This document shows, one piece after another, positions 1 through 8,454 of a stretch of DNA of 64,000 nt. The notes beneath the pieces were generated by a model. The model saw only the letters and a list, made by a program, of their open reading frames with translations. It did no database searches and had not been told where the DNA came from. The position numbers were made by a program, and so were the translations under genes. Origin of the DNA: CAYNFR01 sp964396595 (GTDB lineage Bacteria > Bacteroidota > Bacteroidia > Chitinophagales > Saprospiraceae); the NCBI GenBank assembly GCA_964396595.1, contig CAYNFR010000021.1, positions 1 through 64,000 on the forward strand, read 5' to 3'. Each line of letters starts with the position of its first letter. Within the stretch, counting starts at the first letter, position 1.

Positions 1-48
1 ATCAGATTTCGGCTCTGAGGGTTGGGGGTTCGAATCCTCCCGCGGTCA
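1..48 (+). tRNA. tRNA-Arg (anticodon TCG), 3' part only
   Basis: The window opens inside a tRNA. Visible parts are the anticodon stem TCAGA (2-6) pairing with TCTGA (14-18), a seven-base loop with anticodon TCG at 9-11, a five-base variable loop, the T-stem (24-28 with 36-40) enclosing loop TTCGAAT (29-35), the 3' acceptor strand (41-47) and discriminator A at 48. CCA does not appear to be encoded. The D-arm and 5' acceptor strand lie before base 1, so acceptor pairing cannot be checked. The TCG anticodon would read the CGA arginine codon. Confidence 0.75.
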
Positions 49-70
49 CACTTCATAATACTGTGGTAGC

Positions 71-93
71 AGTAGAGAAAAATCTTTTCTGCT
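71..93 (+). terminator. Possible weak tRNA terminator hairpin
   Basis: AGAAAA (76-81) pairs with TTTTCT (85-90) across a three-base loop, and further AGC/GCT pairing is possible with an internal bulge. It lies just after the tRNA-Arg. The stem is AT-rich and only T-rich stretches follow, so the call is tentative. Confidence 0.3.
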
Positions 94-182
94 TTAGCAG
101 CTCATGAACTAATCAGTTACGAGTAATTTCACTCAAGGCATCTTACTGTTTATCCACTCAAAACATACTATATTTTAACAGC

Positions 183-833
183 ATGTCTGATTTTTTTACC
201 ACCATTGATACGACATGTGAAGCTCTATATCGAGAAAAAGGATCAAAATTCGTGGCTTATGGTTATGCTATCCGAGATACAGTTGATGTAAGTGAGTATT
301 TGTCTGCATTGAGGAGTCTCCATCCCAAAGCCACTCACATCTGCTATGCCTATCGTCTCGGGGTTCATGGCGAAAATTATCGCGCTAATGACGATGGTGA
401 GCCATCCGGGACAGCGGGTCTTCCGATACTCAATGAAATCACTAGTCATGGATATTCAGGGATATTGATCGCTGTGGTGCGCTACTATGGTGGTACAAAA
501 CTCGGTGTTCCGGGATTGATTAACGCATATAAAACAGCCGCAAAGGAAGTTCTTTCTTCTTGTGAACCAAAAGAGATAGTATTGACTGACAAGCTTACCA
601 TAACGTGTTCCCTGAATGACATGGGTACGCTTTATAACTCTATCAAATACGCGGGATGTAAAGTCGTGGAAACTCGATATGACAATACGCATGTGCATAT
701 ATCCTTAGAACAACGTAAATCACTATTTGTAGAATCTCTCAAAAAACTGATAGCCCATTACGAAGGCGTTGACAAAGAATATATCCCGGATAATTTTCAA
801 TATGGCAGCTTAAAGGTGGAACTTGGAAAATAG
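183..833 (+). CDS. yigZ: YigZ/IMPACT family protein
   Basis: This 216-residue protein belongs to the UPF0029 (IMPACT/YigZ) family. The N-terminal Impact domain carries the family signatures DDGEPSGTAG (about residues 70-79) and VVRYYGGTKLG (about 98-108). The C-terminal third matches the ferredoxin-like DUF1949 domain. Eukaryotic IMPACT regulates GCN2 and bacterial members bind nucleic acids or ribosome-associated factors, but the bacterial role is poorly defined. Its length is normal for the family. It heads a + strand group: the MATE gene starts 11 bases before this stop, and coaE follows with a 4-base overlap, so the three are probably co-transcribed. The ATG at 183 is the first plausible start. 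Confidence 0.9.
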   Translation: MSDFFTTIDTTCEALYREKGSKFVAYGYAIRDTVDVSEYLSALRSLHPKATHICYAYRLGVHGENYRANDDGEPSGTAGLPILNEITSHGYSGILIAVVRYYGGTKLGVPGLINAYKTAAKEVLSSCEPKEIVLTDKLTITCSLNDMGTLYNSIKYAGCKVVETRYDNTHVHISLEQRKSLFVESLKKLIAHYEGVDKEYIPDNFQYGSLKVELGK

Positions 834-2175
834 AAAAATAAGGGTATATCAAGCAGAGTTTCGCCAGAATATAAAGCTAGCCTACCCCATCATGCTAGGT
901 CAGATAGGGACAATACTTGTCAGTTTCGCTGACAACGTGATGGTTGGGAAACTAGGGGCTATTCCGCTAGCAGCCGTATCTCTTGCCAATGCCATTTTTA
1001 TTCCCATAACGGTAGTCGGGATGGGTATTTCATTCGCTTTGCCACCACTGGTAGCTGAGGCATCAGGTAGAAGCAATGAAAGACGGATCAGTCGCTATTT
1101 TAAACACAGTCTTGTGGTGAATCTCGTGTATGCATTATTGAGTATGCTTGTTATCGAATTAGCCCTACTAGCATTACCGTACATGGGGCAAGATGCAGAG
1201 GTACTCAGTCTGGTCAAACCCTACTTGCGTGTATCCTCTATTAGTATGATCCCCATCATGATCTTCCAGACACTCCGATCGTACACGGATGGATTAGGGA
1301 AAACTTTACCGGCTATGTACGCGATGATAGTGGGCAATGCCTTTAATATATTGTTGAACTATATATTCATTTATGGTAATTGGGGTGCACCGGCACTAGG
1401 TGTTACAGGGGCAGCCTTGGGCACCTTGGTAGCTAGGATTATCATGCTTGCAGCCATTATGTGGATAATCCGATATACGCCTATGCTGGTTAAACATATT
1501 GTTTCGGCAAATTATAGAGAATATCATCAGCTTATCTTTGTACGTGTACTTCGTCTTGGTATTCCTAGTTCGTTACAGATGTTTTTTGAAGTTACGGCTT
1601 TTGGAAGTGCTGCCATAATTATGGGGACCTTAGGGGCGAAAGCCTTGGCGGCACATCAGATAGCCTTGAATCTAGCATCAATGACTTTCTTGATATGCAC
1701 AGGTCTGGGAATGGCTGCTACTATCCGCATAGGACATGCTCTTGGCAGAAAAGACGATGTGGCTGTGCATCGCGCAGGTATATCTGCCTTGCTTCAGGTC
1801 AGTTCTTTCATGTTAATAGCTGCCGTATGCTTTGTTGTTTTTCGTTATACCTTTCCGCTGATATACATTAATGACATGGATGTTATTGATATAGCTGCCG
1901 TATTATTGATAACGGCCGCAATCTTTCAGATACCTGATGGTGTTCAGGTAACGGCTCTAGGTGCGCTCAGAGGATTACAAGATGTTATGGTTCCGTCGAT
2001 CATTACCTTTGTGGCCTATTGGCTTATCGGGCTGCCATTCAGCTATATGGCTGCCAACTACTGGAATATGGGGCCGACTGGTGTCTGGATCGGACTGGTA
2101 TTGGGATTGACGTTTTCGGCGCTGATGTTGACCTTGAGGTTTTATCAAAAGACCAAAATTGCAGATTTCTCATGA
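823..2175 (+). CDS. MATE family efflux transporter
   Basis: This 450-residue polytopic protein has the two-fold MatE architecture with about 12 hydrophobic segments. The opening segment (MLGQIGTILVSFADNVMVG, about residues 24-42) is typical of the NorM/DinF branch. Members export cationic drugs or metabolites by Na+ or H+ antiport across the inner membrane; the substrate here cannot be told. The start appears to be TTG at 823, inside the end of yigZ, with AAGGTGGA at 813-820 as ribosome binding site, though it lies very close to the start. The next in-frame ATG (near 892) would cut into the first membrane segment. The stop overlaps the coaE start (ATGA). Confidence 0.9.
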   Translation: MENRKIRVYQAEFRQNIKLAYPIMLGQIGTILVSFADNVMVGKLGAIPLAAVSLANAIFIPITVVGMGISFALPPLVAEASGRSNERRISRYFKHSLVVNLVYALLSMLVIELALLALPYMGQDAEVLSLVKPYLRVSSISMIPIMIFQTLRSYTDGLGKTLPAMYAMIVGNAFNILLNYIFIYGNWGAPALGVTGAALGTLVARIIMLAAIMWIIRYTPMLVKHIVSANYREYHQLIFVRVLRLGIPSSLQMFFEVTAFGSAAIIMGTLGAKALAAHQIALNLASMTFLICTGLGMAATIRIGHALGRKDDVAVHRAGISALLQVSSFMLIAAVCFVVFRYTFPLIYINDMDVIDIAAVLLITAAIFQIPDGVQVTALGALRGLQDVMVPSIITFVAYWLIGLPFSYMAANYWNMGPTGVWIGLVLGLTFSALMLTLRFYQKTKIADFS

Positions 2176-2786
2176 AGACAGGTTTAGTAGGTATAACCGG
2201 TGGTATCGGCTCAGGAAAAAGTTTATGTGCCGATATTTTCAAACAACTCGGTGTTCCGGTTTTTAATAGTGATACAGTTGCCAAAGAAATAATGGTAAAC
2301 GACCTTCATGTTATCCAACAAATAAAAGAACTATTCGGCGATGCCGCTTACGATAGCGAAGGAGAACTTAACAGAAGCTTCTTATCTCAACAGATCTTTT
2401 CGAATAGTGAACGCTTACAACAGATGAACCAAATAGTACATCCTGCTGTCCGAGAGAATTTTGCTATATGGGTAAGGAGCCACGATGGATCACAATATGT
2501 CATCCAAGAGAGTGCCCTCCTTATCGAAACAGGAAGTTATCGTCTCTTTGATCAGCTCATCGTGGTGGATGCACCGGAGAACGTACGCATCAGACGTGTC
2601 ATGAATCGTGATAAAATATCAAAAAAGGAGGTAGTCCAGCGCATCAGTAAACAGCTGGATCAAGACCAAAAGCTTGCATTAGCTAACCATATAATTGTCA
2701 ATAATGGTAGGCAAGGACTCATGAAGCAAATAATTGAAATACATCTCGCACTTCAGACATTTTTTTCTGACGTTTCTCACGGGTAA
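2172..2786 (+). CDS. coaE: Dephospho-CoA kinase
   Basis: CoaE carries out the last step of coenzyme A synthesis, phosphorylating the 3'-hydroxyl of dephospho-CoA with ATP in the cytosol. The P-loop GGIGSGKS is at residues 10-17, directly after a beta strand (TGLVGIT), as is usual. A longer open frame begins at 2019 inside the MATE gene, but the homologous protein starts at the ATG at 2172, giving 204 residues, the normal family size. That start overlaps the MATE stop as ATGA, implying translational coupling. The next gene on the opposite strand ends two bases away. Confidence 0.95.
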   Translation: MKTGLVGITGGIGSGKSLCADIFKQLGVPVFNSDTVAKEIMVNDLHVIQQIKELFGDAAYDSEGELNRSFLSQQIFSNSERLQQMNQIVHPAVRENFAIWVRSHDGSQYVIQESALLIETGSYRLFDQLIVVDAPENVRIRRVMNRDKISKKEVVQRISKQLDQDQKLALANHIIVNNGRQGLMKQIIEIHLALQTFFSDVSHG

Positions 2787-2787
2787 G

Positions 2788-3336
2788 CTAAGCGTCCTTT
2801 GCCCAGTATAGTTCGGGTATCTGGCGGGATAAGGAGAGGCTTCTGGACAAGACAAAAAAGTAGTCTGATAGACGATTAAGATACATCACCACATTCGTCA
2901 CTTGCTCGTTATCTATTTCTAGCGCTACTACTCTTCTTTCTGCGCGCCTACATACCGTGCGACAGATGTGAGCACGAGCTACAATTTCATCTGCAGGAGG
3001 AAGGATAAACCGGCTTAGAGGCGATAGCTTTTCTTGAATAAGATCAATTTCGGTTTCAAGTGTATTGATGTGATCTAACTCAATGGTCGGATAGTTTTCA
3101 ATAACCACATCCCCTAATGCAAGAATGGAGCCGATATTAAACAGCCTGTGCTGCACAGTGGTAAGAAAAGACGTATTCTCTCGGTCTCTAACTCCTGCTG
3201 CAAGTAATGCGATAAAGCTGTTAAGTTCATCTACTGTCCCATATGCTTCGAGTCTTAGGTCATATTTCTTAATGCGCTCGCCACTTACCAATCCACTCGT
3301 GCCGTCATCTCCTGTCTTCGTATATATTTTGGGCAT
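2788..3336 (-). CDS. Cob(I)yrinic acid a,c-diamide adenosyltransferase (PduO type)
   Basis: This 182-residue protein matches PduO-type ATP:cob(I)alamin adenosyltransferases, which transfer the adenosyl group of ATP to reduced cobalt to form adenosylcobalamin. Visible signatures are the N-terminal nucleotide-binding stretch TKTGDDGTSGL (residues 6-16), YGTVDELNS (about 32-40), the basic motif CRRAERRVVAL (about 129-139) and LNRLSDYFFVL near the C-terminus. No cobalamin synthesis genes are nearby, so it probably serves salvage for B12-dependent enzymes encoded elsewhere. Its ATG shares one base with the stop of the upstream ABC ATPase gene, so the two are likely one transcript. Confidence 0.92.
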   Translation of the reverse strand: MPKIYTKTGDDGTSGLVSGERIKKYDLRLEAYGTVDELNSFIALLAAGVRDRENTSFLTTVQHRLFNIGSILALGDVVIENYPTIELDHINTLETEIDLIQEKLSPLSRFILPPADEIVARAHICRTVCRRAERRVVALEIDNEQVTNVVMYLNRLSDYFFVLSRSLSLSRQIPELYWAKDA

Positions 3337-4067
3337 TATTTTATATTGTAAAGATGGGTAGGGTCATGGGCTCTGATGATATTGTCGTTTAAGGTATCAG
3401 ATTCGATCAATCCATCACGTAATCTTATCACCCTATGTGCATGCAAGGCAATGTCCGGCTCGTGAGTGACTAGTATGATCGTATTGCCCATGTCATGAAT
3501 CGTCTCGAAAATGGACATAATTTCAATACTTGTTTTAGTATCGAGGTTACCAGTCGGTTCGTCAGCCAGAATAATAGCTGGATTATTGACAAGCGCACGC
3601 GCTATGGCCACTCTTTGTCGTTGTCCGCCGGAGAGTTCATTGGGTTTGTGATCCATCCTATCAGTCAGGCTCACTTTAGAGAGAGCCATTTCTGCCATAT
3701 CTGTTCTTTTTGCTTGAGGTATACCCGCATAAACTAGTGGTAGAGCGACATTTTCGAGAGCTGAAAGCCGAGGTAAAAGATTAAATGTCTGGAATACGAA
3801 TCCGATCTCCTTGTTTCTTATTTCAGCGAGATCATCATCATCCATCTTGCTCACATCTTCACCATTGAGAATGTATTGACCAGTGGACGGGCTGTCTAGA
3901 CAACCCAATAAGTTCATTAAGGTTGACTTCCCTGAACCTGAAGGTCCCATTAGCGCAACATATTCATTTTTGTTAATGTCCATGGAGATCTGCTTAAGTG
4001 CGTGTACAGATAAGCTGCCCATCCGATAGGTCTTCGAAAGATCTTTAATACTGATAAGCTGTGTCAT
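3336..4067 (-). CDS. ABC transporter ATP-binding protein (LolD/MacB type)
   Basis: The 243-residue protein is a single nucleotide-binding domain: Walker [10 protein letters not shown] (41-49), Q-loop region [10 protein letters not shown], signature [15 protein letters not shown] (about 144-158), Walker B plus D-loop [11 protein letters not shown], and a switch histidine in LVTHE. The Q-loop sequence and overall form place it in the MacB/LolD/FtsE-like group that works with FtsX-fold permeases in lipoprotein release, efflux or cell-envelope signalling. No permease gene is next to it, so its partner must be encoded elsewhere. It sits between gatC (12-base gap) and the adenosyltransferase (1-base overlap) on the minus strand. 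Confidence 0.9.
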   Translation of the reverse strand: MTQLISIKDLSKTYRMGSLSVHALKQISMDINKNEYVALMGPSGSGKSTLMNLLGCLDSPSTGQYILNGEDVSKMDDDDLAEIRNKEIGFVFQTFNLLPRLSALENVALPLVYAGIPQAKRTDMAEMALSKVSLTDRMDHKPNELSGGQRQRVAIARALVNNPAIILADEPTGNLDTKTSIEIMSIFETIHDMGNTIILVTHEPDIALHAHRVIRLRDGLIESDTLNDNIIRAHDPTHLYNIK

Positions 4068-4079
4068 AAGCGGTGATTG

Positions 4080-4370
4080 TTATTTAATGAATTTGGGTAC
4101 AGCAAAAAATCCATCAACATTAGAAGGGGCATTGGCCATGGCTTGATCATTGGTTAATTGATCATGTATCATGTCTTTTCTACGCACGTTAACATTGGGT
4201 GAAACATGTCTCAATGGTTCCACCCCTGTAGTGTCGATTTCTGATAATTTATCAAACATAACAGCCATTTTTTCGAGATCTTGATGAATTTGTTCGCGTT
4301 CTGACTCGTCAATGTTTATTCTTGCGAGCATTTCAAGCTTTGAAATTAAAGAATCATCTATTTTCGCCAT
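4080..4370 (-). CDS. gatC: Asp/Glu-tRNA amidotransferase subunit C
   Basis: GatC is the small subunit of the GatCAB amidotransferase that converts mischarged Glu-tRNA(Gln) or Asp-tRNA(Asn) to the correct amide form. The 96-residue length and the pattern are characteristic: ISKLEMLARINIDE near the start, the helix DLEKMAVMFDKLSEIDT, then EPLRHV and a C-terminal GFFAVPKFIK. gatA and gatB are not adjacent, as is common in Bacteroidota. It is the first gene of a minus-strand group and is divergent from the deoxynucleoside kinase gene across a 75-base gap that contains an inverted repeat. Confidence 0.92.
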   Translation of the reverse strand: MAKIDDSLISKLEMLARINIDESEREQIHQDLEKMAVMFDKLSEIDTTGVEPLRHVSPNVNVRRKDMIHDQLTNDQAMANAPSNVDGFFAVPKFIK

Positions 4371-4400
4371 GTTACTTTAGACTGATGGTTAAAACTAATC

Positions 4401-4428
4401 GCTTAACGACACTTATAAAGAGTTAAGC
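4401..4428. repeat. Perfect 7-bp inverted repeat in a divergent promoter gap
   Basis: GCTTAAC at 4401-4407 and GTTAAGC at 4422-4428 are perfect inverted copies with a 14-base AT-rich centre. They lie in the 75-base gap between gatC and the deoxynucleoside kinase gene, where both promoters must be. This could be an operator or a weak hairpin in one of the leaders. Confidence 0.4.
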
Positions 4429-4445
4429 AACAAAGATGAAGTATT

Positions 4446-5072
4446 TTGAATAAACTTAAACATATAGCCGTAGCCGGCAATATCGGGGCGGGTAAAACGA
4501 CACTTTGTAATCGCCTTGCGCAACATTATAAGTGGGAAGCTCAGTTCGAGAACACGGAGAATAATCCTTATTTAGATGACTTCTATCATGATATGAGAAG
4601 ATGGTCCTTTAATCTTCAAGTATTTTTCTTGAACAGCCGCTATAACCAGATCATCAAGATAAAGAATGGTGAGAATATAGTGATCCAGGACCGAACCATC
4701 TTCGAGGATGCCTACATATTCGCCCCAAATCTGTATGAAATGGGATTAATGGAGACACGCGACTTTAATAACTATTACTCATTGTTCAAGACGATTCAAG
4801 CGCAGATCGGACCTCCTGATTTACTCATATATCTCAAGGCGAGCATTCCTACACTAGTGTCGCACATCCAAGATCGTGGACGAGACTACGAAGGGAATAT
4901 CAGCCTCGAATACTTGCGCAACCTCAATGTCCGATATGAAAATTGGATTCGAAATTACACGGAAGGAAATTACGTCATCATCAACGTGGACAATCTTGAC
5001 TGGAAGGAAAAGCCTGAAGACTTTGCTGTAATATTGGAAGTGATCGATAAAGAAATTAATGGACTATTCTAA
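4446..5072 (+). CDS. Deoxynucleoside kinase
   Basis: This 208-residue protein belongs to the deoxynucleoside kinase family (dGK/dAK/dCK), which phosphorylates salvaged deoxynucleosides using ATP. It shows the P-loop GNIGAGKTT (11-19), the DRT...EDAY...IFA signature (about 82-92, equivalent to the DRS motif that positions the substrate), and an arginine-rich lid DRGRDYE around residue 140. The start is TTG at 4446: the nearby ATG at 4435 runs into a stop after five codons, and no in-frame ATG exists before the P-loop. Substrate preference cannot be read from sequence. The gene is followed after 36 bases by yggS. Confidence 0.9.
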   Translation: MNKLKHIAVAGNIGAGKTTLCNRLAQHYKWEAQFENTENNPYLDDFYHDMRRWSFNLQVFFLNSRYNQIIKIKNGENIVIQDRTIFEDAYIFAPNLYEMGLMETRDFNNYYSLFKTIQAQIGPPDLLIYLKASIPTLVSHIQDRGRDYEGNISLEYLRNLNVRYENWIRNYTEGNYVIINVDNLDWKEKPEDFAVILEVIDKEINGLF

Positions 5073-5108
5073 CAGAAAATCCGCTGCTGCGATTGGATTA
5101 ATGAGGCG

Positions 5109-5765
5109 ATGAATAATAGCTACGAAGTAATTGTCAAGGAACTAACTGCCAAAAAAGTGAGGCTGGTGGCGGTGAGTAAAACCAGAAGTAACACTGAGAT
5201 CATGGATTTGTATGATCGAGGACAAAGAGACTTCGGCGAAAATCGCGTCCAAGAACTATTGGGTAAATATGAAGCGCTGCCAAAAGATATCCGATGGCAT
5301 TTGATCGGTCACTTGCAGCGCAACAAGGTCAAATATCTATCATCTTTTATTGATAGCATACAGTCAATCGATAGTCTGAGCCTTCTTGAATTAGTAAATG
5401 ACAGCGCCAAAAAACATGATCGGAAGATTAACATCCATCTCCAAGTCAAAATAGCCCAAGAAGAACAGAAATATGGCTTATCAGCCAAAGAATGTCAAGA
5501 AATAGCCGAAATGATGGTAGGTAAGGATCGATTTAAACATGTAAGACTTACAGGATTGATGGGCATGGCAAGTTATACAAATGACGAGGATCAGGTACGA
5601 GAGGAGTTTAGAGTTCTTTCAGACTTGTTCGTTGAACTTAGATCGAGTTGGATGAGAGATTCAGGCCATTTTGAGTTGCTCTCCATGGGTATGTCGGGTG
5701 ATTATCAGATTGCGATGGAAGAAGGCGCTAATATGGTACGAATCGGGTCATTGTTATTTGACTAG
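5109..5765 (+). CDS. yggS: YggS family PLP-binding protein
   Basis: The YggS/PROSC (PLPHP) family binds pyridoxal 5'-phosphate on a TIM-barrel fold and controls PLP homeostasis without a known catalytic activity. The 218-residue protein has the PLP-lysine motif AVSKTRS (lysine at residue 24), DFGENRVQELLGK, WHLIGHLQRNKVK, and the C-terminal phosphate-binding motif LSMGMSGDYQIAMEEGANMVRIGS. All are complete, so it should be functional. It is transcribed with the kinase upstream and ends at a likely two-way terminator. Confidence 0.93.
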   Translation: MNNSYEVIVKELTAKKVRLVAVSKTRSNTEIMDLYDRGQRDFGENRVQELLGKYEALPKDIRWHLIGHLQRNKVKYLSSFIDSIQSIDSLSLLELVNDSAKKHDRKINIHLQVKIAQEEQKYGLSAKECQEIAEMMVGKDRFKHVRLTGLMGMASYTNDEDQVREEFRVLSDLFVELRSSWMRDSGHFELLSMGMSGDYQIAMEEGANMVRIGSLLFD

Positions 5766-5820
5766 TGTGATGTCCAGCCTAAATTGACGGTTAATCAGGC
5801 GTATCTTTTGTGGTAGCTCT

Positions 5821-5868
5821 GCGATGTAAAAAGACTCGCTAGCTCGGCTATGCGCATTTTTTACGCCT
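5821..5868. terminator. Bidirectional terminator hairpin
   Basis: A nested stem: GTAAAAA (5826-5832) pairs with TTTTTAC (5858-5864), and inside it CGCTAGC (5837-5843) pairs with GCTA-T-GCG (5847-5854, one bulged T) around a TCG loop. The A-tract on one side and T-tract on the other would serve both strands. It lies in the 170-base gap between the converging yggS and FG-GAP genes, as expected for a shared Rho-independent terminator. Confidence 0.65.
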
Positions 5869-5935
5869 TGATCTACCTTAAAACATTCACTGCTACCTTA
5901 CCAGTCATTTAAGCGTTGACTTGACACCAGTGTCA

Positions 5936-8209
5936 TCAATCGATTTTAATGACCTTAGAAGTAAAGCTTCTAGTACTATCCCGAATTATGATTTCGTAAC
6001 TACCCGCAGGTACATGAGCAACATTAATCTGCGAATTCTCGAAGCCATCCAATCTGCCCGAAGTGATTAGTTGACCTTGAATATTAAAAATTTGCCATTG
6101 ACAATTATGACATTTTTCAGGCGTCTTGAGATTTATGAAGTCTGAAGTGGGGTTAGGAAAGATATCGATATGTTGGGTAGCAATATCTGTGGTGGACGTG
6201 GATTTTGATATACGCATTGGTGTGTGAAATATAGCCAATCCTCCACGACGGGTGCCTATTACCATTTCGGCGAAGCCGTTGTTGTTGATATCCGCAAAGC
6301 TAACTACCGAAAAAAAACCTTCATTAATACCACCATAGCTTTCGTCGAGCAATAGAAAACTATCTCTTCCTTCTGACAATCCCTCGTATAAAAATATGCG
6401 ACCGCTTTGTGATCCTATTGCTAGCAAGTCCTTTTCATCTGTTCTTATCACATGTGGAGCGGAATAGTTAGAAACAAAGCCCACCTGGCGCATGAAGAAC
6501 TTACCGAAAAAAAGATCATTTACGGAATTATTTTCGTCAGCTTCGAACACCGGCATGCCTGTTTGTCCTATATTTTTAAACAAGTTAATCGATCCTATAT
6601 TAGTCCCGACAGAATTAAAATTCTGCTCACCTATGATTAAATCACCAAGCCCATCACCATCTACATCGTAAATTACGGGGCGTGCCCAAGCGCCAACATT
6701 GATATTCATAAAACCATAAATCGGTTCATCCCACACATATTGATCGGGTTTTCCGGATCTGTTATTTATGAATGTAAGACGACCACGATTATCGCCTATT
6801 ATCATATCGATATCACCATCCCCGTCAATATCACCAATCGCCGGAGTAAATTGTGATGCACTTTGGGAGAAACGGGACATCCGTAGATAGTCCGGGTCGA
6901 GTAAAATATATTTAGGACTGTCTGGTTTTCCAACATTCTGGAATAATGCCAGTGCGGGATTGCGTGCTATACCATCTGGTGAAAATCCGCCGTGACCTAC
7001 GAGAATATCAATCAAGCCATCTCCATTAAAATCCCAAAACAAGGGAGCTGTATTCTCGCCAAAAAATACCATTTCATCCACTAAGAAATTTTTGGTTTTG
7101 AGCACTAGCTGCCGGTTACCTAGTTCTGTATCCTGCTCGTATAGCCATATATGATCCGTCGTCTGAGAACTTACCGGATCATTGGGGGCTATGACAAGCA
7201 TTGAAGGTGTATTATCTCTTTCCTCAAGTACATAAACTGCATTAAATAACTCAATTTCAATAGGGTTAGCCTTATCCGGAAATTGCTTTTCTACAGCGGT
7301 CATCCAGGCATTTCTTAGTTGACCATGATTATATAATGCGACTATCCCATTATAAGACACATCTCCCAGCAAGATATCTTGTAGACCATTGTCATCAAGA
7401 TGAAGAGAGGTAAGTACACTTCCGGCATGTCTCGTCTCAAGCGGAATCTGATCCGGTGCTCTGAACTCTCGGGCACAATCCGTATCTGAAGGACTCAGCG
7501 TAATTGATTCACTAAAACTTCCTTCTATAAACTTGCCATAGCAGACATCACCTACCCTGAAAACAACAGTATCTACGGGCAAGTTAAACTCCGTTGACAT
7601 ATTGCGGTAAAAATATACAGACTGCCCTGATGGCTCGAAAGCCAATATATCAATATCTCCGTCATCATCCACATCACCTATGTGAGGAAGATCGATAGGG
7701 CTTACGTATAATTGGGTAAAGCTCGTGGAACCAACTGGCACATGGATTACGTCAAAGTTACGCCCCGGAAATTTTTTAAGATTAAAAAACAATTGATTGT
7801 CTCTTACTTCACCTATCCATAATTCCACTCCTGGCAAGGACGCTGTCGTAGGTGAACAAAATAAATCTGGAATACCGTCACCATTGTAATCACGAAGAAA
7901 CATCCAGTTACGCATCCTAGGGAATATAGATCGAAAACCAGGATCATACCGATAGGCACCATTACCAATGCCAATGAGTGGGATGATCGTTGCACCAGCA
8001 CGATCAAAAACCACCAAATCGTCAATTCCATCAAGATTAATATCGGCTACACTGAATTGAGGGGCTCGGAGACCACCTGCAAAAGGGATTGATTTGACAC
8101 CATTAACATTAAAAGAAATTTCCGCCAATCTAAATTCTTGACATAAGAGTGGCCTTACTCCGACAAAGAGTACCAATATTATCTGTATATAGTAAATCGA
8201 TAGTCTCAA
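5936..8209 (-). CDS. FG-GAP/VCBS repeat protein with type IX secretion tail
   Basis: This 757-residue secreted protein begins with a signal peptide (hydrophobic stretch to about residue 23, ending CQ). The body repeats the FG-GAP/VCBS calcium-binding signature DxDxDGxxD, for example DINLDGIDDLVVFD, DYNGDGIPDLF, DVDDDGDIDILAF, DFNGDGLIDILVG and DIDGDGDIDMIIGD, consistent with a beta-propeller. The last about 70 residues (from IDIFPNPTSDFINL) form a Por/type A C-terminal sorting domain recognised by the type IX secretion system, so it is exported to the cell surface or medium. A role in adhesion or ligand binding is plausible; no catalytic domain is seen. It is a single gene facing yggS. Confidence 0.9.
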   Translation of the reverse strand: MRLSIYYIQIILVLFVGVRPLLCQEFRLAEISFNVNGVKSIPFAGGLRAPQFSVADINLDGIDDLVVFDRAGATIIPLIGIGNGAYRYDPGFRSIFPRMRNWMFLRDYNGDGIPDLFCSPTTASLPGVELWIGEVRDNQLFFNLKKFPGRNFDVIHVPVGSTSFTQLYVSPIDLPHIGDVDDDGDIDILAFEPSGQSVYFYRNMSTEFNLPVDTVVFRVGDVCYGKFIEGSFSESITLSPSDTDCAREFRAPDQIPLETRHAGSVLTSLHLDDNGLQDILLGDVSYNGIVALYNHGQLRNAWMTAVEKQFPDKANPIEIELFNAVYVLEERDNTPSMLVIAPNDPVSSQTTDHIWLYEQDTELGNRQLVLKTKNFLVDEMVFFGENTAPLFWDFNGDGLIDILVGHGGFSPDGIARNPALALFQNVGKPDSPKYILLDPDYLRMSRFSQSASQFTPAIGDIDGDGDIDMIIGDNRGRLTFINNRSGKPDQYVWDEPIYGFMNINVGAWARPVIYDVDGDGLGDLIIGEQNFNSVGTNIGSINLFKNIGQTGMPVFEADENNSVNDLFFGKFFMRQVGFVSNYSAPHVIRTDEKDLLAIGSQSGRIFLYEGLSEGRDSFLLLDESYGGINEGFFSVVSFADINNNGFAEMVIGTRRGGLAIFHTPMRISKSTSTTDIATQHIDIFPNPTSDFINLKTPEKCHNCQWQIFNIQGQLITSGRLDGFENSQINVAHVPAGSYEIIIRDSTRSFTSKVIKID

Positions 8210-8382
8210 TAGATATAATTATTGCCTAAGCTGGTACGTTTTAATACTTTGGGTTCGACAAATTGATTTATCAGAACAATTAAGGAACGTCCGATTGATT
8301 CTTGATGTTTCATTAATACGAACCAAAATCCACGAATGGATTCTCTCGACTAAATTGTGTTAACAAAGTATTAGAAATAAAA

Positions 8383-8390
8383 TATATTTG
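8383..8390 (+). promoter_or_regulatory. Bacteroidota -7 box TATATTTG upstream of the TonB-like gene
   Basis: TATATTTG fits the TAnnTTTG -7 consensus and lies 65 bases before the ATG at 8455. A TTG at 8355-8357 is a possible -33 element, but its 25-base spacing is longer than the usual 19-21. Confidence 0.45.
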
Positions 8391-8454
8391 ATTTATACCA
8401 TTTTAGACAAGGGGTTCTTTCGTAATTTTATGTCAATAAGCCAAAAGGGTAATC

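Noticed and set aside
2019..2171. N-terminal extension of coaE
   Set aside because: The added residues lie inside the MATE gene and do not match CoaE; the ATG at 2172 gives the family start.
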